From the NCBI GenBank assembly GCA_964501335.1, contig CAZCTC010000054.1:1-53852 (forward strand): a DNA stretch of 53,852 bases, in the 5' to 3' direction. Positions within the stretch are counted from its first letter, which is position 1, and the number at the start of each line of letters is the position of its first letter. The DNA comes from CAZCTC01 sp964501335 (lineage in GTDB: Bacteria > Chloroflexota > Anaerolineae > B4-G1 > SLSP01). The notes beneath the pieces were generated by a model. The model searched no databases, was not told the DNA's origin, and saw nothing but the letters and a program-made list of their open reading frames with translations. Position numbers and translations under genes: made by a program. This document shows, in pieces, positions 18,495 to 26,661 of the stretch.

Positions 18495-18753
18495 CTAACC
18501 TATTCTCCTTGCAACTATCGGGTTAGCCGGTAGAATAGGGGAGTCATCAAGAATAAAAACTCATTTTATCTCCGGGAGGGCCTGCTTATTTATTTGAGAA
18601 AAAAGCTAAAAATGTTTAATCGTTATGCTAAATGACGAAGTTCGGCAAAAGGCGGAACAATGTCACTACCGCATTATGACAAAGATGAGTATAGTTAGGG
18701 TCGGCCACCGGCTACGGTGGCGCGGTGTTGGGCGTGACTGCCACCGGAGTGGC
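18495..18753 (+). promoter_or_regulatory. Leader region of the hydrogenase operon with stem-loops
   Basis: This is the gene-free stretch before 18780. CTAACC (18495-18500) can pair with GGTTAG (18521-18526), while the overlapping CCTATTCT (18499-18506) can pair with AGAATAGG (18532-18539), so the two pairings exclude each other. Closer to the gene are two compact GC hairpins: CCACCG-GCTA-CGGTGG (18705-18720) and GCCAC-CGGA-GTGGC (18740-18753). The region is the expected site of the operon promoter and regulator binding, but I see no convincing -35/-10 pair and no Rex-like palindrome. Confidence 0.4.
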
Positions 18754-18779
18754 GCAGATTTTGAGATCGAGGTGAAACT

Positions 18780-19283
18780 ATGAATGTCATTCCGACCGAG
18801 ATTCCGGCCGACGATCCCCTTATGGTGCCGGAGAAGAAGGCCCGGATCGACGAGATCCTGGAGACCGAAGGTTCCAAGCCTGGTTCGACGATGCTGGTAT
18901 TGAACCTGTTGCAAGAAGAGTTCTTCCATGTTTCGTTGCCCATGCAGGTCTACGTCTCCAAGAAGTTGGGTGTGCCCTTGAGCCATATTTATGGCGTATT
19001 GACCTTTTATTCGTCCTTCCGTATGCAACCGCCGGGACGGCACAAGGTCGCGATCTGTTTGGGAACGGCCTGTTATGTGCGGGATGCCCAGATTTTGATC
19101 GAGAAATATCAGCAGGTTTTGGGAATCAAGTTGACCGAGACTACCGAGGATCGGCGTTTTTCCCTGGAGATCTGCCGCTGTGTGGGGGCCTGCTCGCAGG
19201 CGCCTGTGGTCATGATTGATGACGATATCGTCGGCCGCGTCAACCCTCAGGATGTGGCCAAGACCTTGCGCAAGTACGAATAA
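18780..19283 (+). CDS. NuoE/HydC-like [2Fe-2S] subunit (first copy)
   Basis: A 167-residue thioredoxin-fold [2Fe-2S] protein of the NuoE/HydC/HoxE family. Cluster ligands are C93 and C98 (CLGTAC) and C134 and C138 (CVGAC). An N-terminal helical region (about 18-80) has the family motif GVLTFYSSFRM. It would pass electrons between the flavin of a NuoF/HydB-like subunit and the other clusters of the hydrogenase. It is the first gene of the nine-gene operon and its start follows GAGGTGAAACT. The size is normal. A second NuoE-like gene lies at 22186-22674. Confidence 0.93.
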   Translation: MNVIPTEIPADDPLMVPEKKARIDEILETEGSKPGSTMLVLNLLQEEFFHVSLPMQVYVSKKLGVPLSHIYGVLTFYSSFRMQPPGRHKVAICLGTACYVRDAQILIEKYQQVLGIKLTETTEDRRFSLEICRCVGACSQAPVVMIDDDIVGRVNPQDVAKTLRKYE

Positions 19284-19304
19284 GCGCAAATCCAGGACTA
19301 CACC

Positions 19305-19871
19305 ATGACCGTTTTTCGTGAGCTGTCCAACCATGTACTGGATATTGCCGAAAACGGCGTTAATGCCGGTGCTACATTGTTGACGGTCGAGATCGGCGAA
19401 GATCATGCGGCAGATCGGGTCTGGATCAGCATTGCGGACAACGGACGGGGGATGACCCCGGACATGGTGCGTCAGGTAACCGATCCCTGGGTGACGACTC
19501 GGACCACGCGTAAGGTCGGTTTGGGAATTCCCTTTTTCAAACAGACTGCCGAGGTCTGCGGCGGGGATTTTGCGATTACTTCCAAACTGGGAGAGGGAAC
19601 GGTCACCCGGGCCAGCTTTCAGTTAAGCCATCTGGATCGGCCCCCTTTGGGTGATCTGACGGCGACGGTGCTTTCGCTGGCGGTAGGGTATCCGGGGGTG
19701 GATTTGTTCTATCATCATCAGGTTGATGAGCAGCTCTTTGACTTCGATACCCGGGCCATCCGGGAAGTGCTGGGGGCAGAGGTGCCGTTTTCGGACCCGG
19801 AAGTGCTGGCCTTTTTGCGTCAGATGTTGGAAGACGGGTTGAATTCCTTGGGCAGTGAGGCCGCATCGTAG
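19305..19871 (+). CDS. GHKL ATPase-domain protein in hydrogenase operon
   Basis: A 188-residue protein consisting of a histidine-kinase-type (HATPase_c) ATP-binding domain with no phospho-acceptor or sensor domain. The N box is HVLDIAENGVNAGA, the G1 box DNGRGM, and the ATP lid is TTRTTRKVGLGIPFFKQTAE. The last 60 residues are helical and unlike anything I recognise. Similar stand-alone ATPases are known between the NuoE-like and ferredoxin-like genes of HydABC/Hnd [FeFe]-hydrogenase operons, where their role is unsettled. Its place here, 21 bp after the NuoE gene, suggests a regulatory or assembly role for the hydrogenase rather than catalysis. Confidence 0.88.
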   Translation: MTVFRELSNHVLDIAENGVNAGATLLTVEIGEDHAADRVWISIADNGRGMTPDMVRQVTDPWVTTRTTRKVGLGIPFFKQTAEVCGGDFAITSKLGEGTVTRASFQLSHLDRPPLGDLTATVLSLAVGYPGVDLFYHHQVDEQLFDFDTRAIREVLGAEVPFSDPEVLAFLRQMLEDGLNSLGSEAAS

Positions 19872-19937
19872 CCGTTCTGAACGGCTGGAGGCGGTGAGCA
19901 ATTGATAATTTAACCTGAGGCAAAGGAGCGAGATTCC

Positions 19938-20300
19938 ATGAAGAGCCTGGAGGAACTGCAGAAGATTAAGGAGCGCGCTTTGGAGCGCCGGAAGCTGTCC
20001 GGGGAAAATTCCCGGGCGCGGATCGTGGTGGCTATGGGGACCTGCGGGATTGCCGCCGGGGCCCGTGATACCATGAAGGCGATTCTGGAGATGCTGGAAA
20101 AGAAGCAGATCAGCGATGTGGTAGTGACGCAGACCGGGTGTATGGGGCTGTGTGAGTATGAGCCTATCGTGCAGGTGCAGGTGGGCGAAGAGATGGTGAC
20201 CTACGGCAAGATCGACGCCGGGCGGGTTGGGGAATTGATCCAGAGCCATGTGCTCGATGGTAAGCCCGTGACTGCCTGGCAGATCAAGACGGGGGCCTAG
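19938..20300 (+). CDS. Thioredoxin-like [2Fe-2S] ferredoxin (HndB-like)
   Basis: A 120-residue protein. An N-terminal charged helix (about 1-27) is followed by a thioredoxin-like ferredoxin fold with C36 in MGTCGIAAGARD and C68 and C72 in TGCMGLCEYEP. Only three cysteines are present, as I recall for this HndB-type group. The match to the N-terminal domain of HydB/NuoF proteins is clear, yet the two NuoF-like proteins encoded next have lost those cysteines. This stand-alone protein may supply the cluster in trans. The start follows GCAAAGGAGCG. It sits between the ATPase and HydB-like genes. Confidence 0.88.
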   Translation: MKSLEELQKIKERALERRKLSGENSRARIVVAMGTCGIAAGARDTMKAILEMLEKKQISDVVVTQTGCMGLCEYEPIVQVQVGEEMVTYGKIDAGRVGELIQSHVLDGKPVTAWQIKTGA

Positions 20301-20354
20301 TTCAACGGAGTTTCAATCCCGGGATAAGCTCTCGGGAGACCACGTGGAGGAAGA

Positions 20355-22130
20355 ATGGCCTTATATCGTGCACATGTGTTAGTTTGCAGCGAACCTCAAT
20401 GTATGGCCCGGGGCGCCGGTGATGTGATGACCGCCCTTACCATGCGGTTGAAAGAGCTGTCATTGGACAACGAGGTCCAGGTAATTGAGACCTCGGCTCT
20501 GGGACACGGCGACCAGGGTCCCGAGCTGGTGGTTTATCCCGACGGCACGCACTATGTCCAGGTGACCCCGGACCAGGCGCGCGTGATCGTGGATGAACAC
20601 CTGTTGAAGGGACGCCCCGTTGCCTCCCTGATCTACAAGGAACCGCCGAGCGAGCCGCTCCCGCCGCCCGCTGCCAAGGAAGTGCGGGTGGTGTTGCGCA
20701 ACATCGGGCGGATTGATCCGGAGAATATCGACGAGTACATCGCTGAAGACGGTTACCAGGCGCTGGCCCGGGTTTTGACCACCATGTCGCCCAAGGATGT
20801 CATCGACGAGGTTTTGAAGTCGGGCCTGCGGGGCCGTGGCGGCGCCGGCTTCCCGGCCGGCCGGAAGTGGTCTTTTGCGGCAGCTTCGCCGGGCAATGAG
20901 AAGTATGTGATCTGCAACGGCGACGAAGGGGACCCGGGCGCATTTATGAATCGCCGGGTGCTGGAAGGCGATCCTCACGCCGTTCTCGAAGGGATGATCA
21001 TTGCCGGCTATGCGACCGGCGCGCACCAGGGCTATATTTACGTTCGGGCGGAGTATCCCATTGCGGTGCGGACGTTGCGGGTCGCCATTCGCCAGGCGCG
21101 GGAATACGGCTTCCTGGGGAAGGATATTTTCGGCAGCGGTTTCGATTTCGATCTGGAGCTGCGCATGGGCGCCGGCGCCTTCGTCTGTGGTGAAGAGACG
21201 GCGTTGATGGCTTCCATCGAAGGACAACGCGGGATGCCGCGGACCCGTCCGCCTTACCCGGCGGTGGCGGGCCTGTGGCGGAAGCCTTCGAATATCAACA
21301 ATGTCGAGACGATGGCCAATGTGCCGCAGGTGATCCTCAAGGGCGCCGAGTGGTTCTCCAGCATGGGAACTGAGAAGAGCAAGGGGACCAAGACCTTTGC
21401 TATCGCCGGCAAGGTGAAGCGTACCGGGTTGATCGAAGTGCCGTTCGGGATTACGTTGCGCGAAGTGGTCTACGATGTCGGCGGCGGCGTTTTGAACGAT
21501 AAGAAGTTCAAGGCCATCCAGACCGGCGGCCCGATGGGCGGTTGTATTCCGGAAAAATATCTGGATATGCCTGTGGATTACGAAGCGCTGGCCTCCGTCG
21601 GCTCGATCATGGGCTCGGGCGGGATGGTCATCATGGACGAAGAGACCTGTATGGTCGACATCGCCCGCTTCTTCATGGAATTTGCGCAGGACGAATCCTG
21701 TGGGAAGTGCGTTCCCTGTCGTGTCGGAACCCGGCGGATGCTGGAAATTTTGACCGACATTTGCGGCGGGAAGGGGAAGCCGGGGGATATTGAAACCCTC
21801 GAACAGCTGAGCAAGCAAATTCAGGTCGGAGCGTTGTGTGGTTTGGGACAGGGTGCGCCGAATCCGGTGTTGAGTACCCTGGAGCACTTCCGCCATGAGT
21901 ATGAAGCGCATATCTACGATCATAAGTGCCCGGCCAAAGTTTGTAAGGGCCTGATCACCTTTTCGATCGATGCCGAAGCCTGCACGGGCTGTACGGTATG
22001 TGCCCGCAACTGTCCGGTCAATGCGATCAGCGGCAAAGTTCGCCAGACGCATGTGATCGATTCGGCTGCCTGCGTTCGCTGCGGAATCTGTGCCAAGGTC
22101 TGCAAGTTTAATGCAGTGAAAGTCGAGTAA
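20355..22130 (+). CDS. HydB/HndC-type flavoprotein with C-terminal 2[4Fe-4S]
   Basis: 591 residues. The N-terminal thioredoxin-like domain (1-95) keeps C11 and C16 but has lost the second cysteine pair (SALGHGDQGP). The FMN/NAD(P)-binding core has GRGGAGFP (160-167) and CNGDEGDPGAFMNR (from C187), the form typical of HydB/HndC. An SLBB domain precedes the [4Fe-4S] motif ESCGKCVPCRVGT with its distal cysteine in CGLGQGAP. The C-terminus adds a bacterial ferredoxin domain with CTGCTVCARNCP and CVRCGICAKVCK. This is the subunit that in bifurcating enzymes carries the flavin acting between NAD(P)H, ferredoxin and the hydrogenase. It is translated from GTGGAGGAAG upstream of the ATG. Confidence 0.93.
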   Translation: MALYRAHVLVCSEPQCMARGAGDVMTALTMRLKELSLDNEVQVIETSALGHGDQGPELVVYPDGTHYVQVTPDQARVIVDEHLLKGRPVASLIYKEPPSEPLPPPAAKEVRVVLRNIGRIDPENIDEYIAEDGYQALARVLTTMSPKDVIDEVLKSGLRGRGGAGFPAGRKWSFAAASPGNEKYVICNGDEGDPGAFMNRRVLEGDPHAVLEGMIIAGYATGAHQGYIYVRAEYPIAVRTLRVAIRQAREYGFLGKDIFGSGFDFDLELRMGAGAFVCGEETALMASIEGQRGMPRTRPPYPAVAGLWRKPSNINNVETMANVPQVILKGAEWFSSMGTEKSKGTKTFAIAGKVKRTGLIEVPFGITLREVVYDVGGGVLNDKKFKAIQTGGPMGGCIPEKYLDMPVDYEALASVGSIMGSGGMVIMDEETCMVDIARFFMEFAQDESCGKCVPCRVGTRRMLEILTDICGGKGKPGDIETLEQLSKQIQVGALCGLGQGAPNPVLSTLEHFRHEYEAHIYDHKCPAKVCKGLITFSIDAEACTGCTVCARNCPVNAISGKVRQTHVIDSAACVRCGICAKVCKFNAVKVE

Positions 22131-22185
22131 CCGAAGGCGGTCTCCGCTGAGGAGATCGTTTTTCACGATATTGCCTGGAGGGAGC

Positions 22186-22674
22186 ATGGGGCAGGAGACA
22201 ATCTCGATTGTTGTTGACCGGGTTGTTCAGCGGTACGGTGCCCATCCTGAGGCACTGGTGGAAGTCCTCCGGGATCTGAGTAAAGAAACCGGGTATCTCT
22301 CCAAGGAAACGTTGGAAGCCGTGGCTCGCCGGCTGGGGCTTCCTCAAAGTCAGGTGTTAGGGGTGGCCAGCTTTTACAGCATGATCAACGTGGAACCCCG
22401 TGGCCGCCATGTGGTACTTTTCTGTCAGGATGCGCCCTGCCATATTGTGGGAGGGAAGGCAGTTTGGGAAGCATTGGAACGGGAGTTAGGGATTCCTTTT
22501 GGAGCCACGACCCCCGACGGCGAGTGGTCGTTGTTGACCACCAGCTGCATCGGGGCCTGTTCAGTCGGGCCGGTGATGATGATCGATGACGATATTTTCG
22601 GCAATTTGACGCCGGAGAAAGTGCATGAGATTCTGGGCCGGTATCGGGGCGAGACGGCAGGAGGTGCGGAATGA
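22186..22674 (+). CDS. NuoE/HydC-like [2Fe-2S] subunit (second copy)
   Basis: A 162-residue paralogue of the 18780 gene product with all four cluster ligands: C80 and C85 (CQDAPC), C121 and C125 (CIGAC). The helical region has GVASFYSMINVEPRGRH. The start at 22186 is preferred over an upstream in-frame ATG at 22171 because GGAGGG lies directly before it. It overlaps the next NuoF-like gene by 4 bp (ATGA), so the pair is translationally coupled and probably forms a NuoE-NuoF diaphorase unit separate from the first pair. Confidence 0.92.
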   Translation: MGQETISIVVDRVVQRYGAHPEALVEVLRDLSKETGYLSKETLEAVARRLGLPQSQVLGVASFYSMINVEPRGRHVVLFCQDAPCHIVGGKAVWEALERELGIPFGATTPDGEWSLLTTSCIGACSVGPVMMIDDDIFGNLTPEKVHEILGRYRGETAGGAE

Positions 22675-24299
22675 TCCGGACGCGGGTGTTGGTGACGGGA
22701 GATCCGCAGAGCCTCTCGCGAGGGGCTGAGGCGACCAAGCTGGCGATCGAAGCTGAGCTGGCTTTTTATGGTCTACAGGACGAAGTGGCGGTAGGGTATG
22801 CGGGATCGTTTGGCCGGACGGATGTCCTGCCGTTGGTGATCGTTTATCCTGATGCTGTCATCTATGGGCCGGTACGGCCCGAAGATGGTGCTTATCTGGT
22901 TCAGGAACACTTCTATAAAGGTCGGATCGTAGAGCACTTGCTGGCACCGCCGGAAGTGCTGCCCGGGCCGATCGTGCGGGTGCCGGGGCGGGAAGGGGCC
23001 CTTTACGCGCAGCAGCGGGTGGTGCTGAAGCGCGCCGGGTCGATCGACCCCCAGGCTATCGATGACTATATCGCCCATGACGGGTACTTTGGTTTGGGCA
23101 AGGCCTTGACGGAGATGACGCCGGCACAGGTGCTGGCGGAAGTCAAGCAGTCGGGGTTGCAGGGGCGTGGCGGCGCAGGTTTCCCGACCGGGTTGAAGTG
23201 GAGTTTTGTGGCCGGGGAGCGGGGCGAGACCAAGTATGTAGTCTGCAACGCCGACGAGTCCGAACCGGGGACCTTCAAGGATCGGTTGATCCTGGAGGGC
23301 GATCCGCACGTGGTGCTGGAAGGCATGGCACTGGCGGGATATGCGGTTGGGGCTCATGAAGGCTGGATTTATATCCGCGGCGAATACGCGCTGGCGCGAG
23401 AACGGCTGGAGCGGGCCATCCATCAGGCTGAGGAATACGGGCTGTTGGGCGAGGATATCATGGGCAGCGGGTTCGGTTTCCGCATTCATGTTCATGCGGG
23501 AGCCGGGGCCTATGTCTGTGGTGAGGAAACGGCGTTGCTGGAGAGCCTGGAAGGCAAGCGGGGTATCCCGCGCATCCGGCCGCCCTATCCCACGACGGTG
23601 GGGTACCGCAACAAGCCGACGCTGGTGAACAATGTCGAAACGCTGGCCAATGTGCCGTGGATCATTCAGAACGGGGCGTCCTGGTTCCGCTCGATGGGAA
23701 CGCAACGCAGCCCCGGCACCAAGGTTTACACCATTCTGGGCGATATCAATGTCACCGGGCTGGTGGAGACGCCGATGGGGACCACGATGCGCGAAATCAT
23801 CGAGGTCTACGCTGGTGGGATGAAGGACGGCAAGGCTTTTAAGTGCGCCCAGACCGGTGGAGCTTCGGGGAGTATTATCCCGGCGGAGTTCCTGGATGTG
23901 CCGATGGACTTTGCGAGTATGTCGGAGAAGGGCGCGGGATTGGGCAGCGGTGCGCTGCTCATCTGCGACGAAGGGACCTGTATCGTCGATCTGGCTTACG
24001 TGTTGCTGCGGTTCTTCCAGACGGAGTCCTGCGGCAAGTGCGTGCCCTGCCGGGTGGGGACGTTGCAGATGCTGGAGTCTTTAGACCGGTTACGCCACGG
24101 TCACGGGTTGAAAGCCGACCTGGAGCGGTTGGAAGAGGCGGCGAACTCGGTTTGCGCAGCTTCTTTCTGTGGTCTGGGCCAGGCGGCGCCGGTGCCGATT
24201 CTGACCGGTCTGCGCTTCTTCCGCAAGGAGTTCGAGGCGCATCTGGAGGGGCATTGCCCCGCCGGTGTCTGTGAGATGGGACCGCGGCCAGTGCGGTAG
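22671..24299 (+). CDS. Second NuoF-like flavoprotein, without C-terminal ferredoxin
   Basis: 542 residues. The N-terminal domain (1-95) keeps the thioredoxin-like pattern but contains no cysteine. The flavin/nucleotide core has GRGGAGFPTG (165-174) and CNADESEPGT (192-201), the form typical of complex I NuoF, unlike the DEGDPGAF of its neighbour. The [4Fe-4S] motif ESCGKCVPCRVGT and the distal cysteine in FCGLGQAAP are intact. It ends at HCPAGVCEMGP, just where the first copy continues into its 2[4Fe-4S] domain. It should oxidise or reduce NAD(P)H with its NuoE partner. A second, differently typed flavin subunit in one hydrogenase operon is unusual. Confidence 0.92.
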   Translation: MIRTRVLVTGDPQSLSRGAEATKLAIEAELAFYGLQDEVAVGYAGSFGRTDVLPLVIVYPDAVIYGPVRPEDGAYLVQEHFYKGRIVEHLLAPPEVLPGPIVRVPGREGALYAQQRVVLKRAGSIDPQAIDDYIAHDGYFGLGKALTEMTPAQVLAEVKQSGLQGRGGAGFPTGLKWSFVAGERGETKYVVCNADESEPGTFKDRLILEGDPHVVLEGMALAGYAVGAHEGWIYIRGEYALARERLERAIHQAEEYGLLGEDIMGSGFGFRIHVHAGAGAYVCGEETALLESLEGKRGIPRIRPPYPTTVGYRNKPTLVNNVETLANVPWIIQNGASWFRSMGTQRSPGTKVYTILGDINVTGLVETPMGTTMREIIEVYAGGMKDGKAFKCAQTGGASGSIIPAEFLDVPMDFASMSEKGAGLGSGALLICDEGTCIVDLAYVLLRFFQTESCGKCVPCRVGTLQMLESLDRLRHGHGLKADLERLEEAANSVCAASFCGLGQAAPVPILTGLRFFRKEFEAHLEGHCPAGVCEMGPRPVR

Positions 24300-24382
24300 A
24301 CAATGGCGGGCTGCCGTAAACGTTACGGATTCAGGCTCGAGGAATTTTTTCGGGGGTAAAACATCAAGGAGGCAAAGCACTT

Positions 24383-26083
24383 ATGAGCGAAGTGCATATG
24401 ACAATCAATGGGCAGGCAGTGACGGCTCAGGCTGGCCAGACGATCCTGGAAGCTGCGAAGGCCGCTGGGGTTGATATTCCTGTCCTGTGCTACCACCCGG
24501 CGCTCTCCACCTGGGGCGCCTGCCGGATGTGCCTGGTCGAGGTCAAGGGCATGCGCGGTATGCAAACGGCCTGCACCTGCCCGGTGGCTGAAGGAATGGA
24601 AGTTCAGACCGAGACGACGAAAGTAACCGACGTGCGGAAGTTCGTGTTGCAGCTGCTCTTCTCGGAACGCAACCACTACTGTATGTACTGCCAGATGAGC
24701 GGCGACTGCGAATTGCAGTCGGCGGCTTATCGCTACGGGCTGGAACACTGGACTTATCCGCGCCCCTTCCAGAAGATGGATGTGGACGCTTCCCGCAAGT
24801 ATTTCATCATGGATCACAACCGCTGTATCCTCTGCTCGCGCTGTGTGCGGGCCTGCGATGAGGTGGCGGCGAATCACACCCTGAACCTGCGCAACCGCGG
24901 GTACAAGTCGATGGTGGTGGCGGATCTGGATGTGCCTTTCGGCAAGTCTTCCTGTGTGGAATGCGGTTCCTGTTTGCAGGTCTGTCCCACCGGTGCGTTG
25001 ATCGATGCCCGCAGCGCTTACGGCGGTCGGGAAAAGGATGTCACTCACACCACGACGACCTGTATGCAGTGCAGCGTCGGCTGTGAACTGGATGTCGTGA
25101 CCCGCTACAACCGTCTGCTGCGCGTCGACGGGGTCTGGGAATCCGAGACCAACGACGGGTTGCTTTGTGTGGACGGCCGTTTCAAGCCGCTCTACGATGA
25201 TCGTAAGCGCATCACCAAGCCGATGATCCGCCGCGACGGCAAGCTGACCGAATCCAGCTGGGATGAAGCTTTGAAAGCTATCGCCGGCAAGATGAAGGAC
25301 GGCAAGTCGTTGGGGGTGGCTGCTTCGGCGACCACGAACGAGGCTCTGAAGGCCTTCGCGGGTCTGTTCGGCAAGGCCGGGCAGAAGGCGGGGCGGATGG
25401 AGCCGGCGGCGCCGGCGCTGGGTTACGGTACGGCGGCGACGATGCAGGATCTGCTCGCGGCCGACTTCATTGTGGTGGCGGGCGCCGATCCGCTTTCCTA
25501 TCAGCGTGTGGTGGGTTATTTCATCAAGCGGGCGGCCGATAAGGGCGTGCCTGTGGCGCTGATCGGTGAGGGCGAGAACGGGCTGGCGATGCACAGCACT
25601 ATGAGCGTGAAGTATGCTCAAGCCGGTGTGGTAGCCGATGCTGCGGCCAAGGCGGAGAAGCCGGTGGTCGTCTACAGCGTGGGCCTGCCGGGCGATGTGG
25701 CGGCGGCGTTGAAGCCGTTGGCGGAGAAGGCGCGCTTCCTGGCGCTCGATCCGGCGCGGAACGGCAAGGGCGCCGAGGCTGCGGGGCTGGCTCCGATCGC
25801 TCTGGAAAAATCCGATATGCTTTATCTGCTGCTCGGCGAACAGCCGGTGGATGAGGGGTTGGCGGGTCGGTTGAACGGCGCTTTCACCGTGGTCCAAACC
25901 AGCTACCACTCCGCCGTGGTCGAGCATGCCGATATCGTGCTGCCGACCCCGATCTGGTCGGAGCGCAGTGGCCATGTCACCAATCTGGAAGGCAAGGAAT
26001 TGCCTCTGAAGCCGGCGATGGGGATGCCGGAAGGTGTGCGGGACGACGTTGCAGTATTGGAAGCGCTGGCCGCGCTTCTGTAA
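24383..26083 (+). CDS. NuoG/HydA-like multi-cluster iron-sulfur subunit
   Basis: 566 residues. An N-terminal [2Fe-2S] plant-type ferredoxin domain has C36, C47, C50 and C64. A NuoG His-Cys motif has H98, C100, C103 and C109. Two [4Fe-4S] clusters have C148/151/154/158 and C191/194/197/201. A Mo-bis-MGD-type [4Fe-4S] motif has C227, C230, C234 and C262. The remaining 300 residues are a shortened molybdopterin-oxidoreductase-like domain, much shorter than in NuoG and with no sign of cofactor binding. It would wire the flavin subunits to the HoxY/HoxH module. The start follows AAGGAGGCAAAG, and the gene lies 17 bp before the hoxY-like gene. Confidence 0.9.
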   Translation: MSEVHMTINGQAVTAQAGQTILEAAKAAGVDIPVLCYHPALSTWGACRMCLVEVKGMRGMQTACTCPVAEGMEVQTETTKVTDVRKFVLQLLFSERNHYCMYCQMSGDCELQSAAYRYGLEHWTYPRPFQKMDVDASRKYFIMDHNRCILCSRCVRACDEVAANHTLNLRNRGYKSMVVADLDVPFGKSSCVECGSCLQVCPTGALIDARSAYGGREKDVTHTTTTCMQCSVGCELDVVTRYNRLLRVDGVWESETNDGLLCVDGRFKPLYDDRKRITKPMIRRDGKLTESSWDEALKAIAGKMKDGKSLGVAASATTNEALKAFAGLFGKAGQKAGRMEPAAPALGYGTAATMQDLLAADFIVVAGADPLSYQRVVGYFIKRAADKGVPVALIGEGENGLAMHSTMSVKYAQAGVVADAAAKAEKPVVVYSVGLPGDVAAALKPLAEKARFLALDPARNGKGAEAAGLAPIALEKSDMLYLLLGEQPVDEGLAGRLNGAFTVVQTSYHSAVVEHADIVLPTPIWSERSGHVTNLEGKELPLKPAMGMPEGVRDDVAVLEALAALL

Positions 26084-26100
26084 GGCTAGAGGAGTGAGGA

Positions 26101-26655
26101 ATGGCTAAAGTTAAAGTGGCCACACAGTGGCTGGAGGCTTGCGCCGGCTGCCATATGTCCTTTTTGGACATCGACGAGCGGATTGTCAAGCTGTTCGAAC
26201 TGATCGAGATGACTTCTTCGCCGATTACCGACATGAAGCATCCGCCGGAAGAAGGGGTGGATGTGGGCATCCTGACCGGAGCGATCGGGAACGAAGACGA
26301 AGTGACCGAAGCGCACGAGATGCGCGAGAAGGCCAAGATTTTGATTGCCTTGGGCGACTGCGCCGTTTTCGGGGGGATCTGCACGATGCGCAATTTCTTC
26401 AGCAATGAAGAACTGCTGCGCCGTGGGTACATCGAGACCGAGAGCACCGTGGATGGGGAGATCCCGCAGCATGAGGATCTGGCTCCGTTGACGGAAAAGG
26501 CGACTCCGGTCAACGATGTGGTGCCGGTGGATGTCTACCTGCCGGGCTGCCCTCCGACCGCGGATGCGATCTGGTTTGTTTTGACTGAGCTGCTGGCCGG
26601 CCGCAAGCCGAAGCTGGAGGGCGAGGTCCTGAAGTACGGGTTGGACGGAGGTTGA
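26101..26655 (+). CDS. hoxY: [NiFe]-hydrogenase small subunit, HoxY/HydS type
   Basis: A 184-residue small subunit of the soluble group 3 type: it lacks the Tat signal and the C-terminal medial/distal cluster domain of membrane-bound enzymes. C14 and C17 (EACAGCHMSFLDIDE), C87 (or C94) and C150 (LPGCPP) are the expected ligands of the proximal [4Fe-4S] cluster. It carries electrons between the [NiFe] site and the NuoG-like subunit. It is followed after 6 bp by the large-subunit gene. In bifurcating HydABCSL nomenclature it would be HydS. Confidence 0.94.
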   Translation: MAKVKVATQWLEACAGCHMSFLDIDERIVKLFELIEMTSSPITDMKHPPEEGVDVGILTGAIGNEDEVTEAHEMREKAKILIALGDCAVFGGICTMRNFFSNEELLRRGYIETESTVDGEIPQHEDLAPLTEKATPVNDVVPVDVYLPGCPPTADAIWFVLTELLAGRKPKLEGEVLKYGLDGG

Positions 26656-26661
26656 TGTAGC

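Noticed and set aside
18590..18640. Sigma-70 promoter for the hydrogenase operon
   Set aside because: TTGAGA is followed by TTTAAT at 15 nt and TATGCT at 24 nt; neither spacing is convincing, so no promoter was called.
20460..22187. Minus-strand frame of 575 codons opposite the HydB-like gene
   Set aside because: It is a shadow frame; the plus strand encodes a full set of flavin and iron-sulfur motifs.
24300..24382. Break in the hydrogenase operon between the second NuoF-like gene and the NuoG-like gene
   Set aside because: The gap is only 83 bp with no hairpin or promoter; all genes are on one strand and functionally linked.
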